Positions 18,550-28,056 of a DNA stretch of 64,000 bases are shown here, piece by piece (position 1 is the first letter of the stretch; every line of letters begins with the position of its first letter). The translations under genes were made by a program, and so were the position numbers. The stretch is from RGIG6919 sp045531905 (GTDB taxonomy: Bacteria > Bacillota > Clostridia > Lachnospirales > Lachnospiraceae), in contig JAZSEY010000024.1 of the NCBI GenBank assembly GCA_045531905.1, positions 62,001 to 126,000 of the forward strand, given 5' to 3'. The notes under the pieces were generated by a model. The model was not told the DNA's origin. It saw only the letters and a program-made list of their open reading frames with translations, and ran no database searches.

Positions 18550-20307
18550 ATGAGAAAACTATTTAGTAAATCAAAAAAAGAATATGTGATTATGGACATC
18601 CTGATAGGGCTTCTGCTGATAGCACTGATAGTTGTTGGGGAAAATGCATTTTTTCATTACTTCACAAGTATAGAAGAATACTTATTATTTGTGATTCCAG
18701 CGGGAAGCGAACTGGATTTGCTATTAAATCAGTATACGATAACCTTTTTGATTATTTCTTTGTTATCCTTGCTTTCGGGAAATCGGGAATGCATTTATTG
18801 GGTGGACATTTTAGAGTATAAAATTATATTGCCATTGCATAGAAATTTTATTTCTCTAACCATTTATTCCTTCCTTTCCATGTTGGCAGGGACAGTCGCT
18901 TATATTATGTGCGACAAATTATTGGTTTTAGAGTTCTTTGTCTATGATGTGGTGATTTTAATCATATTAACCTTGAAAATGGTTGGAGTGTATTTTGGAA
19001 AAGCCAAAATCCAACAAAGACTATATAAAGAAATCTTAAAAGATGTAAGGCGTTATCTAAATAATAAAGATGAGCAAACATTTGGTATAGTAAGCGATAA
19101 ATTGAATGGAATGTATGAAAAGGCGTATCAATTGGCACAGGATGGAAAGTTTAATGAAATCATTAAAACAGACCTACAGCTGTTAATAGATTTAACTAAG
19201 CTGATGCCAAAGGAATATGATGAGAAGCTGGTTAAACTAATCTATAACTGTCTGCAAAAAATAATCATGTTATTCTCTGAAAATCCGGAAATTCTATTAA
19301 ATGAGCTGTTTGAAAGCAAGAAGGTAATGCAATATGCTGATGATACGCATACAGAGATCATCTTAAACAGTGCAATGTGTGCGTTCTTTGAGAGTGTATT
19401 AAGTAAACATGAATACAAAGTATCTTATGATAGTTGGATTGCGAATACATACAATATACTAGTGGAGGCGTACCAAAAAGTTGAAGACGATTTGGGACAT
19501 ACATTAGTAGTATCTGAAGGATATGAGTATAACAATCTGTTAGTGGATATATGGTATAATCCAATAGAGAAGAGTTCAGAGGTTGATATTTGTAGAACTA
19601 TTTTAGAAATTGACAAAAAAGTCGAAATAATGAAATCGCGATTAATTCATTTTTCCAAATTGATTTATGAGAATTCGCCGTTTCTATTTTTCTCTCTAGT
19701 ATCGAAGAACAAGGTGAGCATACAGATTCAAAGAGAGCTGGAGCTGTTTCAAATGATTTGTAGTCATGGAGAAATGGTAGGTGTGAAGTCGGCATGCAAA
19801 AATGTATGTAAGCAGATGCATATATTTAAGATATCTAAGTATTTGGCAGAATACGATAAATATCAATATATACCCAATATCATGGAAGGCTTGGATGAAG
19901 ATGTTCAAGCAAATCCATTTGATAAGGAGGAGTTTTATAGGATTAATGATAGATTCCTTGGGATGCTAAGATATGCAGCCGTGGAAATGAAGGCGCCGGA
20001 AATTGTTGAGTGCCTCCTGGGAATCTTAAATGAGGAAATTATTATCATTAGTCACAGAGTTGCTAACGAAGCTGATAAGTATCCAATGCTCATAAATAGT
20101 GAGAATTTGGAGAAATTGTTCTATGGTATCAGACTGTCAGGATTTGAATTGACCGAGTTACTGGAAACAATCGAAAGAGAGTATGCTTTGTATCATGGCA
20201 TTATGTTATGGGTTCGTAAGATAAAACCATTATGTGAGGGCGGATATAATTTATCTGATTACGTACCACATATGAGAGTAAATGTATCTGAATTTGATTT
20301 TTATTAA
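18550..20307 (+). CDS. Large hypothetical membrane-anchored protein
   Basis: ATG 18550 has GGAG about 8 bases upstream and is preferred over ATG 18538, which has no clear site. 585 residues: four hydrophobic segments in the first 160 residues (around 17-37, 56-74, 98-118 and 122-140), then about 420 residues of helical soluble sequence without any motif I recognise. The anchor plus large helical cytoplasmic part suggests a sensor, scaffold or effector, but this is only form. It ends before a terminator, so it is transcriptionally separate from the regulator gene downstream. Confidence 0.5.
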   Translation: MRKLFSKSKKEYVIMDILIGLLLIALIVVGENAFFHYFTSIEEYLLFVIPAGSELDLLLNQYTITFLIISLLSLLSGNRECIYWVDILEYKIILPLHRNFISLTIYSFLSMLAGTVAYIMCDKLLVLEFFVYDVVILIILTLKMVGVYFGKAKIQQRLYKEILKDVRRYLNNKDEQTFGIVSDKLNGMYEKAYQLAQDGKFNEIIKTDLQLLIDLTKLMPKEYDEKLVKLIYNCLQKIIMLFSENPEILLNELFESKKVMQYADDTHTEIILNSAMCAFFESVLSKHEYKVSYDSWIANTYNILVEAYQKVEDDLGHTLVVSEGYEYNNLLVDIWYNPIEKSSEVDICRTILEIDKKVEIMKSRLIHFSKLIYENSPFLFFSLVSKNKVSIQIQRELELFQMICSHGEMVGVKSACKNVCKQMHIFKISKYLAEYDKYQYIPNIMEGLDEDVQANPFDKEEFYRINDRFLGMLRYAAVEMKAPEIVECLLGILNEEIIIISHRVANEADKYPMLINSENLEKLFYGIRLSGFELTELLETIEREYALYHGIMLWVRKIKPLCEGGYNLSDYVPHMRVNVSEFDFY

Positions 20308-20327
20308 TATGGTGTTGAAATAATGAA

Positions 20328-20361
20328 ACCAGAGTAGAGCAATCTGCTCTGGTATTCTTTT
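20328..20361 (+). terminator. Rho-independent terminator
   Basis: ACCAGAG (20328-20334) pairs with CTCTGGT (20347-20353), followed by ATTCTTTT. It ends the membrane protein gene just before the promoter of the next gene. Confidence 0.65.
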
Positions 20362-20363
20362 GC

Positions 20364-20413
20364 TTGCATATAACCCCAATTATGCTATAATAAAGGTATC
20401 AATTGATACCTTT
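20364..20413 (+). promoter_or_regulatory. Promoter with perfect 22-bp operator
   Basis: TTGCAT (20364-20369), 16-base spacer and TATAAT (20386-20391), directly followed by AAAGGTATCAA/TTGATACCTTT (20392-20413), a perfect 22-bp palindrome over the transcription start region. The ribosome site GGAGGG follows. The next gene encodes an HTH protein, so autorepression is the simplest reading. Confidence 0.8.
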
Positions 20414-20427
20414 TAGGAGGGTGTGTG

Positions 20428-21453
20428 ATGAAAGTAATCGATTCCATTCATAAATTATGTATGTGTTGCATGGAAGAACATGAAGTAAAACTTGTTGAGC
20501 TAAAAGAACAAAATGTATTTAAAGGCGTGAAGGTAGAATATTTGACAAGATTGGAATACTGTGATGCCTCCGGTGAAACTCATGCAACAGAAGTGATGGT
20601 AGAGCAGAATGATTTGGCTATGAAGGATGCATATAGAAGGCGAATGCGTTTACTGACCTATTATGAACTGCTTAATATCCGTAAAAAATATGACATCAGC
20701 CAAAAGGACTTATCTAATTTGTTGGGATGGGGCGAAAAGACCATTACACGCTATGAAGGTCATCAGGTTCAGGATATGGCACACGATGCAGTGTTAAGAA
20801 AGATTGATAGTGACCCGGCTTGGTTTTTGGAGTTGTTGGAGCGTGGTAAAGATAAGATTTCTCAGTCGGCATACCAAAAGTGCAAACAACAAATAACCAA
20901 AGCTTATGCAGATATGCAGGACGATTATTTGCGCAAGTCCATTTTGGCGCAGTATGTAAACTATCAGGATGATTGCGAATTGACGGGTGATACCAAGCTT
21001 GATTTTGATAAGATTGTAGATGTTGTTTGCTATTTTGCTAATTCTCTTAAGGTAAAGAATCTGTTCAAAGTGAAGTTGATGAAAATGCTATGGTATGCAG
21101 ACTTTTTATCTTACAAGAGATATCAGCATTCCATTACAGGTCTGGTATATCAGTCGTTGCCAATGGGGGCAGTGCCTATAGCCCACAAATCCATTATCGA
21201 TTTAAAAGGGATTGCTTACGAAGAGATTGAGTATGAAGATGGTTGTGGATACCACTTTATTGAGAGTCATCGAGATAGTTATCCATTCCTTTTGCAAGAT
21301 GATATTGATGTGCTGGATACCATTATTGAATTATTTAGCGCATTTTCGAAAAAACAAATTGTAGAAAGTATGCACAAAGAAAATGCCTATTCAAAAACGC
21401 CGCAAGGTGATATTATTAGCTATGAGTACGCAAAAGAAATAAGCATCAATTAA
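20428..21453 (+). CDS. Zn-finger/HTH regulator with C-terminal Panacea (DUF4065) domain
   Basis: ATG 20428, GGAGGG upstream. 341 residues. N-terminus has a CMCC pair (about 12-15) like the zinc-binding half of MqsA/YgiT antitoxins; residues about 85-125 form an HTH (ISQKDLSNLLGWGEKTITRYEG); the C-terminal 150 residues match the Panacea/SocA-like DUF4065 domain (KLMKMLWYADFLSYKRY...ITGLVYQSLPMGAVP). Known: Panacea domains neutralise diverse toxins in toxin-antitoxin pairs. No clear toxin is adjacent: the gene before is behind a terminator and the gene after is a lipoprotein. It probably represses itself through the 22-bp palindrome. Confidence 0.85.
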   Translation: MKVIDSIHKLCMCCMEEHEVKLVELKEQNVFKGVKVEYLTRLEYCDASGETHATEVMVEQNDLAMKDAYRRRMRLLTYYELLNIRKKYDISQKDLSNLLGWGEKTITRYEGHQVQDMAHDAVLRKIDSDPAWFLELLERGKDKISQSAYQKCKQQITKAYADMQDDYLRKSILAQYVNYQDDCELTGDTKLDFDKIVDVVCYFANSLKVKNLFKVKLMKMLWYADFLSYKRYQHSITGLVYQSLPMGAVPIAHKSIIDLKGIAYEEIEYEDGCGYHFIESHRDSYPFLLQDDIDVLDTIIELFSAFSKKQIVESMHKENAYSKTPQGDIISYEYAKEISIN

Positions 21454-21481
21454 AGATAACTATAAAACCGAGGGGGTTATT

Positions 21482-23536
21482 ATGAACAAAAGAAAACCTA
21501 ACCATTATCTCGCATATACACTCTGTCTATGCATGCTGTGTGGCCTGTTGATTACCACTGGCTGTAGCAAAAAGACAGCTACAAATATAACAGATGATGT
21601 CAGCACGGAAGCGATGACTACTGTTGATACTACCGCTACCGATGTTACAGAACAGCAGGTTGAGACATTTGCACCTACCAGTATTGCCTATCAGGATTGG
21701 GCTGTGGAGGCAGAGCCTGTTTCTGGCATGGACAATCTGTATGAACTGAGTATTCCGGAATTATCGCAGGAGAATTCCCAGATTGTTAGTGTGAAGGGGT
21801 ATCATGAGTATATGCTGATTGTGGTAGAACATGCAGATGCAAATGCTACATTATACAAGGTGCACCCTTTGGAGGAACGTATCGTTACCAGCTATGACTT
21901 ACCACAGGGTTATTATTATGATTCCAATGAAATCTATGTGAATGCTGCAGATGAGATTATCGTTCGTGACATTACGAATGGTGAAATCTACATTTTAGAT
22001 GAGAATCTAACAGAAAAAGAAGTGATTCATGTGAAGGGCAATATCGGATCAGAATTCTTTCTTTCAGAGGATCAGAATTACGTATATTATTTCGATTATA
22101 CAAATCTGCAGTTTTATCAATATGATGTGCAGAAGGATGCATTGAATGTCATTTTGACAGATGTAGAGATTGCACCGGATGGCTACGGTAATCTTATAGG
22201 GTTATTGAACGGGGATACGTGTCTTGCTTTTACTTATTTGTCAAATGAGGATGAGAGTGACCGCTATGAGGTAAGAGATATCGCTACCGGAAAGGTTTAC
22301 TATAGTGGTTTGGAAAGTATATCGGCTATTTACGAGTCTGCGGGTAAATATAGCCTGCGCCGTGCATTTGATGGAGTAGAGGAGGTTCTGTTTGGTGACA
22401 TTCAAAATGAAGAGCCTACACTTTTGTTCTTTCAAGAATATGAGGAATATTATTGTGGTCGGGTGGATGTAAATTCTATGACCACAGTAACCGGATATTA
22501 TAATGACTTACAAGATAACTATGTTTATAGACTTTATAATATGGAATCCGGTTTCTGTGAGAAACAGGTAGCTATATCAGACGCTGTTCTTTCTGAAAGT
22601 ATGATTCTGGGAAAGGCGGCTTATAGTGCAGAGACAGATACTTGTGTATTTTTCCTAAATGGCACAGTTCCACGTTGTTTCGTATGGGATTTGACAAAGG
22701 ATAGTAGTGCTTCAAAAGATGAGGTAACATATTCTTGCGCCTTAAGTGATGTAAAGCAAACGAATTCTGAACGCAGAAAAGAATTAGAAGAACGGGCAGC
22801 TGCCATGGGTGAGGAATACGGCGTTGTGATTATTATGGGTGACGGGATTCTTGAGTGCCCTACAGTGCAGTATGAATACGTCGTTTCGAATAACATATTG
22901 AGAATTGAGAAGACCTTGGATGTGTTAGATAAGACCTTGTCAAAATATCCGAAAGGCATGCTGGCACAATTAGAACAGAAAGAGTACGGTTGTAGCAAAT
23001 TGCATATTTATCTTTCAGGTGGAATCGTTCCAAACGGAGAGGAAGCTATTGCTGCGGCAGGATTGTATAATTTGTACGACGGGTTTAATTATATGATGGT
23101 TGATATCACCCAATTTGCCACATTAGAAACTACGATTTATCATGAAATGTTCCATGCCTTTGAATACGCTACAGACTGGGAGCCTGGAGCCTGGGATGCG
23201 GATGTATGGAATGCGTTTAACCCCGAAGGCTTCGAATACGATAATAATTATATTGCCAATCAGGAGAATGCTGACATTTCTTATACTGCTGGAGCTGGTG
23301 AGGAAAATGCTTATTTTGTTGATACATATGCTAAAAGCTATGCGCATGAGGACCGGGCCCGCATTATGGAATATGCTATGTTAGATGCCAATGACAGTCA
23401 GAGAGACCTGATTTCTTCCGAGCCAATTCAGAAGAAACTTCGCTATATGTGTAAGGTGTTGCGTGAGTATTTTGACACCACTGGCTGGCCGGAGCAAACC
23501 GTTTGGGAGCAGGCTTGTGATTATAGGGCGGAATAA
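21482..23536 (+). CDS. Lipoprotein with putative zinc metalloprotease (HExxH) domain
   Basis: Start behind GAGGGGG. Residues 1-28 form a signal peptide ending in the lipobox TTGC (Cys about 28), so the mature protein is anchored to the outer face of the membrane. A Thr/Asp/Glu-rich linker follows, then about 350 residues of short beta-strand repeats consistent with a beta-propeller. Near the C-terminus H554-E-M-F-H558 within TTIYHEMFHAFE is a zincin motif. This resembles gluzincin-type peptidases with a propeller, but the third zinc ligand cannot be fixed by eye. The 28-base gap to the upstream regulator suggests possible co-transcription. Confidence 0.65.
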   Translation: MNKRKPNHYLAYTLCLCMLCGLLITTGCSKKTATNITDDVSTEAMTTVDTTATDVTEQQVETFAPTSIAYQDWAVEAEPVSGMDNLYELSIPELSQENSQIVSVKGYHEYMLIVVEHADANATLYKVHPLEERIVTSYDLPQGYYYDSNEIYVNAADEIIVRDITNGEIYILDENLTEKEVIHVKGNIGSEFFLSEDQNYVYYFDYTNLQFYQYDVQKDALNVILTDVEIAPDGYGNLIGLLNGDTCLAFTYLSNEDESDRYEVRDIATGKVYYSGLESISAIYESAGKYSLRRAFDGVEEVLFGDIQNEEPTLLFFQEYEEYYCGRVDVNSMTTVTGYYNDLQDNYVYRLYNMESGFCEKQVAISDAVLSESMILGKAAYSAETDTCVFFLNGTVPRCFVWDLTKDSSASKDEVTYSCALSDVKQTNSERRKELEERAAAMGEEYGVVIIMGDGILECPTVQYEYVVSNNILRIEKTLDVLDKTLSKYPKGMLAQLEQKEYGCSKLHIYLSGGIVPNGEEAIAAAGLYNLYDGFNYMMVDITQFATLETTIYHEMFHAFEYATDWEPGAWDADVWNAFNPEGFEYDNNYIANQENADISYTAGAGEENAYFVDTYAKSYAHEDRARIMEYAMLDANDSQRDLISSEPIQKKLRYMCKVLREYFDTTGWPEQTVWEQACDYRAE

Positions 23537-23572
23537 AATTTAAAAAATGTTTGAAAATGTTTGAAAATGTTC

Positions 23573-23602
23573 TTGACATGGATATATAATGTGTGATATA
23601 TA
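23573..23602 (+). promoter_or_regulatory. Probable promoter of the secreted repeat protein gene
   Basis: TTGACA at 23573-23578 and TATATA at about 23597-23602 (18-base spacer). Just upstream a short direct repeat (ATGTTTGAAA twice, 23547-23566) may bind a regulator. An untranslated leader of about 65 bases follows. Confidence 0.5.
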
Positions 23603-23670
23603 TCTTTGGTTACCCAAATGCAGGGTGCCGAATGGAATCCGAGTTTGGTTGATAAAAGGAGATGGGTATT

Positions 23671-26157
23671 ATGGGGAGAAAAAGTAGGAGAGGAATTGCA
23701 GGTATTCTTGCTATTTTATTAGTGTTTCAGATTCTGGGCACACCGACAATCGTGCATGCAGCAAAGAGAGTTGAAGGTGAAACAGTGTATTCTTATGATG
23801 TGATTCCTGTATACAGCTTTATTATAGCTGACGGTGGAACATTGTATGCAAATTCGCCTGTAACTTCGGTAGAGATTTACAAAGGTACTTTTATAAATAT
23901 GGATACCTGTGACTCACTGAAAATATGTGATGCTGGTATGATTAATAATACTAGCGGTCACATATACAATGCGACTGTTGAATACGAAGGAGCGACCATG
24001 ACGGGTGGTTCTGTGAATGATTTGACAATTAGGAAAGCCGTGACTTTCAATAATGTAACCGTTAATGGACATTTAAACGTTTACGGTTCAAATATAAATA
24101 TTAGCGGATTGATTCTTAATAGTCCTACTACTAATGTCAATATTAATAATGGCGGTAGTGCTACAGTAAGCTATGAGGGGGAAACTTATAATTTTACTGC
24201 TGATGATGGTTATACAAGTCTTACCAAAAAGTTCGGTACAATGCTAACAATTGATGCGTCAGCAGCGAGTGGTTTTACTTGTGTATCAGATGATGTATCA
24301 GGTACTAAGTATTGGAGTGGTGCGACATCCGCAGTGGCGCAATACGAACTGCAACCTGGATATGTTTTGCCGGCTAACTACATTAGTAGCATTACTGGAG
24401 GTAGTGGCATTGTAACGGCATCCTTTGACGAATCAACACATATTCTTTCTGTATCATATACAATGGGAGAGGCAGAGGCAGATGACGTAACAATTACGCT
24501 TCCGGCAGCAACTCCACTTGATTCCGGCACTGTTGCATTTTCTATACCTGATGTTTATGAAGGACAGGAGGTTTCATATACCTTTGGTGCGGCTACACAA
24601 TATGATACTTCAACGGCAATTATAAAATATAAGCAGAACGCAGAAGATGATGCTGCATATACAACTGAAAAGCCAACTGCAGTTGGTGATTACACTGCGC
24701 TTGTTACATTTCCTGCAACTTATGAGTATGGTGCTTATTCTCAGACCTATAGTTTTTCTATTATGAATTTGGAAGATGGACATGCTGAAATTACGGTGGC
24801 GGATATTCTTGTTGGTGAAACTCTCAATCCACAGTATTCATCAACTACCAATGCTACGACACCTATTGTAGAGTATAAACTTGTAAATGACGATGATTCG
24901 GCATACTCGACTACTGTTCCAACTGTTGTAGGAAATTACAATGCGCGGGTTACCTTCCCGGCAACCGTATCCCATGCAGCAGCTGTTGCCACTACAAGTT
25001 TTCAGATTCATTATTTTCAGGGTGCAGGAAGTATTTCTGTAGCGGATGTCTATGTGGGCACAGAAATTAATCCTGTTTATGCTTCTGATAAGAATGGAAT
25101 CACTGATATTGTTATTGAGTATAGACTTGTGGGTGACACCGAATACACAACTGAAAAGCCGACCGCAGTGGGAACATATGAGGTGAAAGCAACATTCCCT
25201 GCAACTGAGATTTATGATACATTTGTGGCAACTGATACATTTGAAATTAAGGATTTAGAAAATGGTATTGCAAGTATTACTGTGAAGGATGTTTTCTTTG
25301 GGCTTTCAGTTAAACCGGTTTATGAGTCAAGCACCAATAAGGGAGATCATGTTGTAATCCTTTACAAGGAGACTGCTGCTGATGATTCTACTTATTCCGC
25401 AACTGTACCTACACAAGTAGGAAAATACACTGTAAAAGCGATATTTGAACCATATGGAATATATAAAGAAGTTGTTGTTACAGATGATTTTATCATCGAA
25501 TACTTAGATGCTCCTGAAGAGCCATATACCGTGACTGGTAAATTGGGAAATAACAATATCTATAGATCTAAGGTGACTGTGACTGCTAAGGAAGGATATC
25601 TGATTTCAGAAACACTTGGTGGAGAATATGTTGACAAATTGGTATATGATGCAACAACAACGAATGATACCATCTATCTTAAGAAGATTGATAACGGTGC
25701 TATGACAGATGGTATTGCAATTGATACTTTTTCTATAGACATGGCTGCACCGGTCATTGATCTTGAGGATAAAAAAGTCTATTATAAGGATTCGATAGAA
25801 GTTAAACTTGTAGATGATGATATTGTGAAGATTCTTGTAAATGACAAAAAATATACAGGAAAAGCATTAGAGAAACTTGGAAATTTGCTTGTTCTTACTT
25901 CGGATGGTGGTACTACAGAATACACAATTCAGGTTTGGGATAAGGCTGGCAACAAAACAAAGCGAGAGGTTACTGTTGCATCCAAGTGGACAGAAAAAGG
26001 AATTATTCCTTCGGGCAATAAAGTAAAACTTAAGGCTGGTAAAGCATATAGCTTTGGTCCGGGTAAATGGAAGGTAGAAGGTGACAAAACCGAATATGCT
26101 GGTGATATCACATTCTATGTGAATGAAGATGGTGATTATACGTTTGTGAAAGAATAA
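23671..26157 (+). CDS. Secreted cell-surface protein with repeated beta-sandwich domains
   Basis: ATG 23671 is preferred (AAAGGAG 13 bases before); ATG 23662 lies too close to that site. 828 residues with a Sec signal peptide (hydrophobic core about 8-25, cleavage near VHA-A). The N-terminal 200 residues are Asn/Thr/Gly-rich and look like a beta-helix. From about residue 285 there are four repeats of 80-90 residues marked by T-x-x-P-T-x-V-G-x-Y and T-F-P-A-T, like MBG/Ig-like surface repeats. A C-terminal lysine-rich region ends without LPXTG, GW or SLH motif, so attachment is unclear. Likely an adhesin or surface-layer component. Confidence 0.7.
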   Translation: MGRKSRRGIAGILAILLVFQILGTPTIVHAAKRVEGETVYSYDVIPVYSFIIADGGTLYANSPVTSVEIYKGTFINMDTCDSLKICDAGMINNTSGHIYNATVEYEGATMTGGSVNDLTIRKAVTFNNVTVNGHLNVYGSNINISGLILNSPTTNVNINNGGSATVSYEGETYNFTADDGYTSLTKKFGTMLTIDASAASGFTCVSDDVSGTKYWSGATSAVAQYELQPGYVLPANYISSITGGSGIVTASFDESTHILSVSYTMGEAEADDVTITLPAATPLDSGTVAFSIPDVYEGQEVSYTFGAATQYDTSTAIIKYKQNAEDDAAYTTEKPTAVGDYTALVTFPATYEYGAYSQTYSFSIMNLEDGHAEITVADILVGETLNPQYSSTTNATTPIVEYKLVNDDDSAYSTTVPTVVGNYNARVTFPATVSHAAAVATTSFQIHYFQGAGSISVADVYVGTEINPVYASDKNGITDIVIEYRLVGDTEYTTEKPTAVGTYEVKATFPATEIYDTFVATDTFEIKDLENGIASITVKDVFFGLSVKPVYESSTNKGDHVVILYKETAADDSTYSATVPTQVGKYTVKAIFEPYGIYKEVVVTDDFIIEYLDAPEEPYTVTGKLGNNNIYRSKVTVTAKEGYLISETLGGEYVDKLVYDATTTNDTIYLKKIDNGAMTDGIAIDTFSIDMAAPVIDLEDKKVYYKDSIEVKLVDDDIVKILVNDKKYTGKALEKLGNLLVLTSDGGTTEYTIQVWDKAGNKTKREVTVASKWTEKGIIPSGNKVKLKAGKAYSFGPGKWKVEGDKTEYAGDITFYVNEDGDYTFVKE

Positions 26158-26168
26158 ATATCAATCTC

Positions 26169-26206
26169 AAAACAGGAGACACATATTAAAATGTGCTCCT
26201 GTTTTT
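26169..26206 (+). terminator. Rho-independent terminator
   Basis: AAAACAGGAG (26169-26178) pairs with CTCCTGTTTT (26196-26205), with an inner CACAT/ATGTG stem. Closes the secreted protein gene. Confidence 0.8.
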
Positions 26207-26263
26207 GGGTGTGAAAAAATGTGAGAATTATGGTTGTATTGTAAATTCAAGAGGAGAAAAACG

Positions 26264-26722
26264 ATGATCAAAGTTTTATGTATCTGTCATGGGAATATAT
26301 GTCGTAGCACCATGGCTCAGAGTGTACTCACTCATATGGTAAAAGAAAAAGGAATAGAGAACCAGTTTTATATAGACTCTGCTGCCACGAGCACAGAAGA
26401 GATTGGCAATCCACCCCACAGAGGTACCGTAGCAAAACTCCGTCAGGTTGGAATTCCGTTGGTGCCACATCGTGCCACCCAGGTAACCAAAGCAGACTAT
26501 GCAAAATACGACTACCTACTATGCATGGATGATGCCAATGTACGCAATACCACCAGAATCTGCGGTGGAGACCCGGAAGGAAAAATAATTCCATTACTAT
26601 CCTTTGCCGGAATCAGCCGAAGCATCGCAGACCCATGGTACACAGGCAATTTCGATGCCACCTACGATGACGTAGTATTAGGCCTCACACATTTCCTAGA
26701 CCACATCAAAGATGAGTTATAA
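26264..26722 (+). CDS. Low-molecular-weight protein-tyrosine phosphatase
   Basis: ATG 26264 behind GAGGAG; the frame extends upstream but without a ribosome site. 152 residues. The P-loop CHGNICRST (Cys8, Arg14) is the C-x5-R-S/T active site, and DPWYTGNFD near the C-terminus carries the general-acid Asp. These enzymes dephosphorylate phosphotyrosine (or phosphoarginine) on cytoplasmic proteins. The gene stands alone between a terminator and a large palindromic repeat. Confidence 0.92.
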   Translation: MIKVLCICHGNICRSTMAQSVLTHMVKEKGIENQFYIDSAATSTEEIGNPPHRGTVAKLRQVGIPLVPHRATQVTKADYAKYDYLLCMDDANVRNTTRICGGDPEGKIIPLLSFAGISRSIADPWYTGNFDATYDDVVLGLTHFLDHIKDEL

Positions 26723-26768
26723 TCAACCCTGATTTTATAGAAAACGTACCGTTTATCCATTTTATATA

Positions 26769-27095
26769 GAGACATGGGTTCATGAAGAAGCAACTCATTT
26801 GGTGGTGTTAGAATGGGTTAGTGTGTCTTTGGAGTTTTATCATGGAACATACATTGTTTGAGTGAAATAGGATATTTTGCCTAGCGAGCTTTAGCTCGTG
26901 AGAAATGCGTAACAGCACACCGGGGACTACCATGTTTTGGCAGTCCTCGGTGTGCTGTCGCATTTAGAGGCTTGCCTCTGGCAAAATGTCCTTAATTTCA
27001 CGAGTTATGTGTGGGACATGAAAATAAAACTACAAAAGATGCACTTACCCCATCCTTTACCACCAAATGCCTGCTGCGTCGTGAACCCATGTCTC
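26769..27095. repeat. Large palindromic element, long type, copy 1
   Basis: Outer arms GAGACATGGGTTCA (26769-26782) and TGAACCCATGTCTC (27082-27095) pair perfectly, with further pairing inside (ATTTGGTGGT/ACCACCAAAT). The centre has a small hairpin CGAGC-TTTA-GCTCG, a long hairpin CAGCACACC...GGTGTGCTG flanked by TGCGT/CGCA with extra bases on the 5' side, and a hairpin AGAGGC-TT-GCCTCT. The 3' part GAGTTATGTGTGGGACATGAAAATAAA... is similar to the copies at 57.4 and 58.7 kb. No open reading frame of note. Fills the gap between the phosphatase and Dabb genes. Confidence 0.8.
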
Positions 27096-27174
27096 GCATC
27101 TTTAAAAATAATAGTAGCAACTTCCTGAAAAACATAGTAAAATAGATATATTATTGCTTAAAAGGAGATAACGA

Positions 27175-27477
27175 ATGATAAAGCACGTAATTTTATGGAA
27201 AATAAAAGACGAATTTGATGATGCTAAAAAGGCAGAAATCAAGGCAAATGCTAAGCGCGAGTTAGAAGCCTTAGTTGGCAAGGTGCCTGGATTGACTGAA
27301 ATGCACATTCAGATTGACAGCCTTGCAAGCTCAACTGCAGATTTAATGTTAGATTCTACTTTAGAGAGCGAAGAGGCATTAAAGGGTTACGCCGGACATC
27401 CGGCACATGTACATGTGGCAGACAATTTTGTGCGTCCATTTATGGAAGTACGACTTTGCTTAGATTATAACATTTAG
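27175..27477 (+). CDS. Dabb (stress-responsive alpha/beta barrel) domain protein
   Basis: 100 residues behind AAGGAGATAACG. Begins MIKHVILWKIKDE and contains YAGHPAHVHVADNFVRPFM, the strand-helix pattern with conserved His residues of the Dabb/EthD-like dimeric ferredoxin fold. Members act as small homodimeric proteins, some as enzymes in polyketide or aromatic metabolism, most unassigned. Next gene starts 15 bases later, so the two are probably co-transcribed. Confidence 0.85.
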   Translation: MIKHVILWKIKDEFDDAKKAEIKANAKRELEALVGKVPGLTEMHIQIDSLASSTADLMLDSTLESEEALKGYAGHPAHVHVADNFVRPFMEVRLCLDYNI

Positions 27478-27492
27478 TTAAAGGAGAAAGAG

Positions 27493-28038
27493 ATGGAATT
27501 ATACCAAGGAAGACCGGACGACGAGGACGGGCGACAGCCCCGGGAACTGAGAGTTTATGATTTGTTGGATGAGATAGGTGTGGAGTATCAGCGTACAGAC
27601 CATCCGGCGGCAGATACCATGGAGGCTTGTCAGGAGATTGATAAGGTGTTGGAGGCGACAGTTTGTAAGAACTTGTTTCTTTGTAATCGCCAGAAGACAC
27701 AGTTTTATTTGCTGATGATGCCGGGAGAGAAGCCATTTAAGACAAAGGAGATTACCTCCCAGCTCGGCTGTGCGAGATTGTCCTTTGCCTCAGCAGAGGA
27801 TATGGAAAAGTATCTGGATATTAAGCCGGGAGCAGTTAGTGTGATGGGTCTGATGAATGACCATGACAATCAGGTGCAGCTGGTAGTGGATGAGGATATT
27901 TTGAGTGGCGAGTATGTGGGATGCCATCCATGCGTGAATACCTCCAGCTTGAAGATGAAAACCACAGATATTTTTGGAGCGTACTTGGATAAAGTAGAGC
28001 ACACCATGATTCAGGTGAAACTGACAGGTGAAGCATAA
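27493..28038 (+). CDS. Prolyl-tRNA editing protein (ProX/YbaK superfamily)
   Basis: 181 residues. VYDLLDEIGVEYQRTDHPAADTM near the N-terminus, CKNLFLCNRQKTQFYLLMMPGEKPF and GAVSVMGLMND are the marks of the ProXp-ala/PrdX branch, which hydrolyses mischarged Ala-tRNA(Pro). It acts as a free-standing counterpart of the INS editing domain of ProRS. A second family member, of the YbaK/EbsC branch, lies at 50914, so the genome carries at least two. It sits 15 bases after the Dabb gene and 18 before the amino-acid transporter. Confidence 0.85.
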   Translation: MELYQGRPDDEDGRQPRELRVYDLLDEIGVEYQRTDHPAADTMEACQEIDKVLEATVCKNLFLCNRQKTQFYLLMMPGEKPFKTKEITSQLGCARLSFASAEDMEKYLDIKPGAVSVMGLMNDHDNQVQLVVDEDILSGEYVGCHPCVNTSSLKMKTTDIFGAYLDKVEHTMIQVKLTGEA

Positions 28039-28056
28039 TAAAGGGAAAGGGATATA

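Noticed and set aside
18550..20307. The membrane protein as toxin partner of the Panacea regulator
   Set aside because: A terminator and a separate regulated promoter lie between them; not excluded, but not supported enough to call.
23603..23670. Possible riboswitch in the leader of the secreted repeat protein gene
   Set aside because: The bases CCCAAATGCAGGGTGCCGAATGG looked structured at first, but the conserved elements of c-di-GMP or other riboswitches I know are missing.
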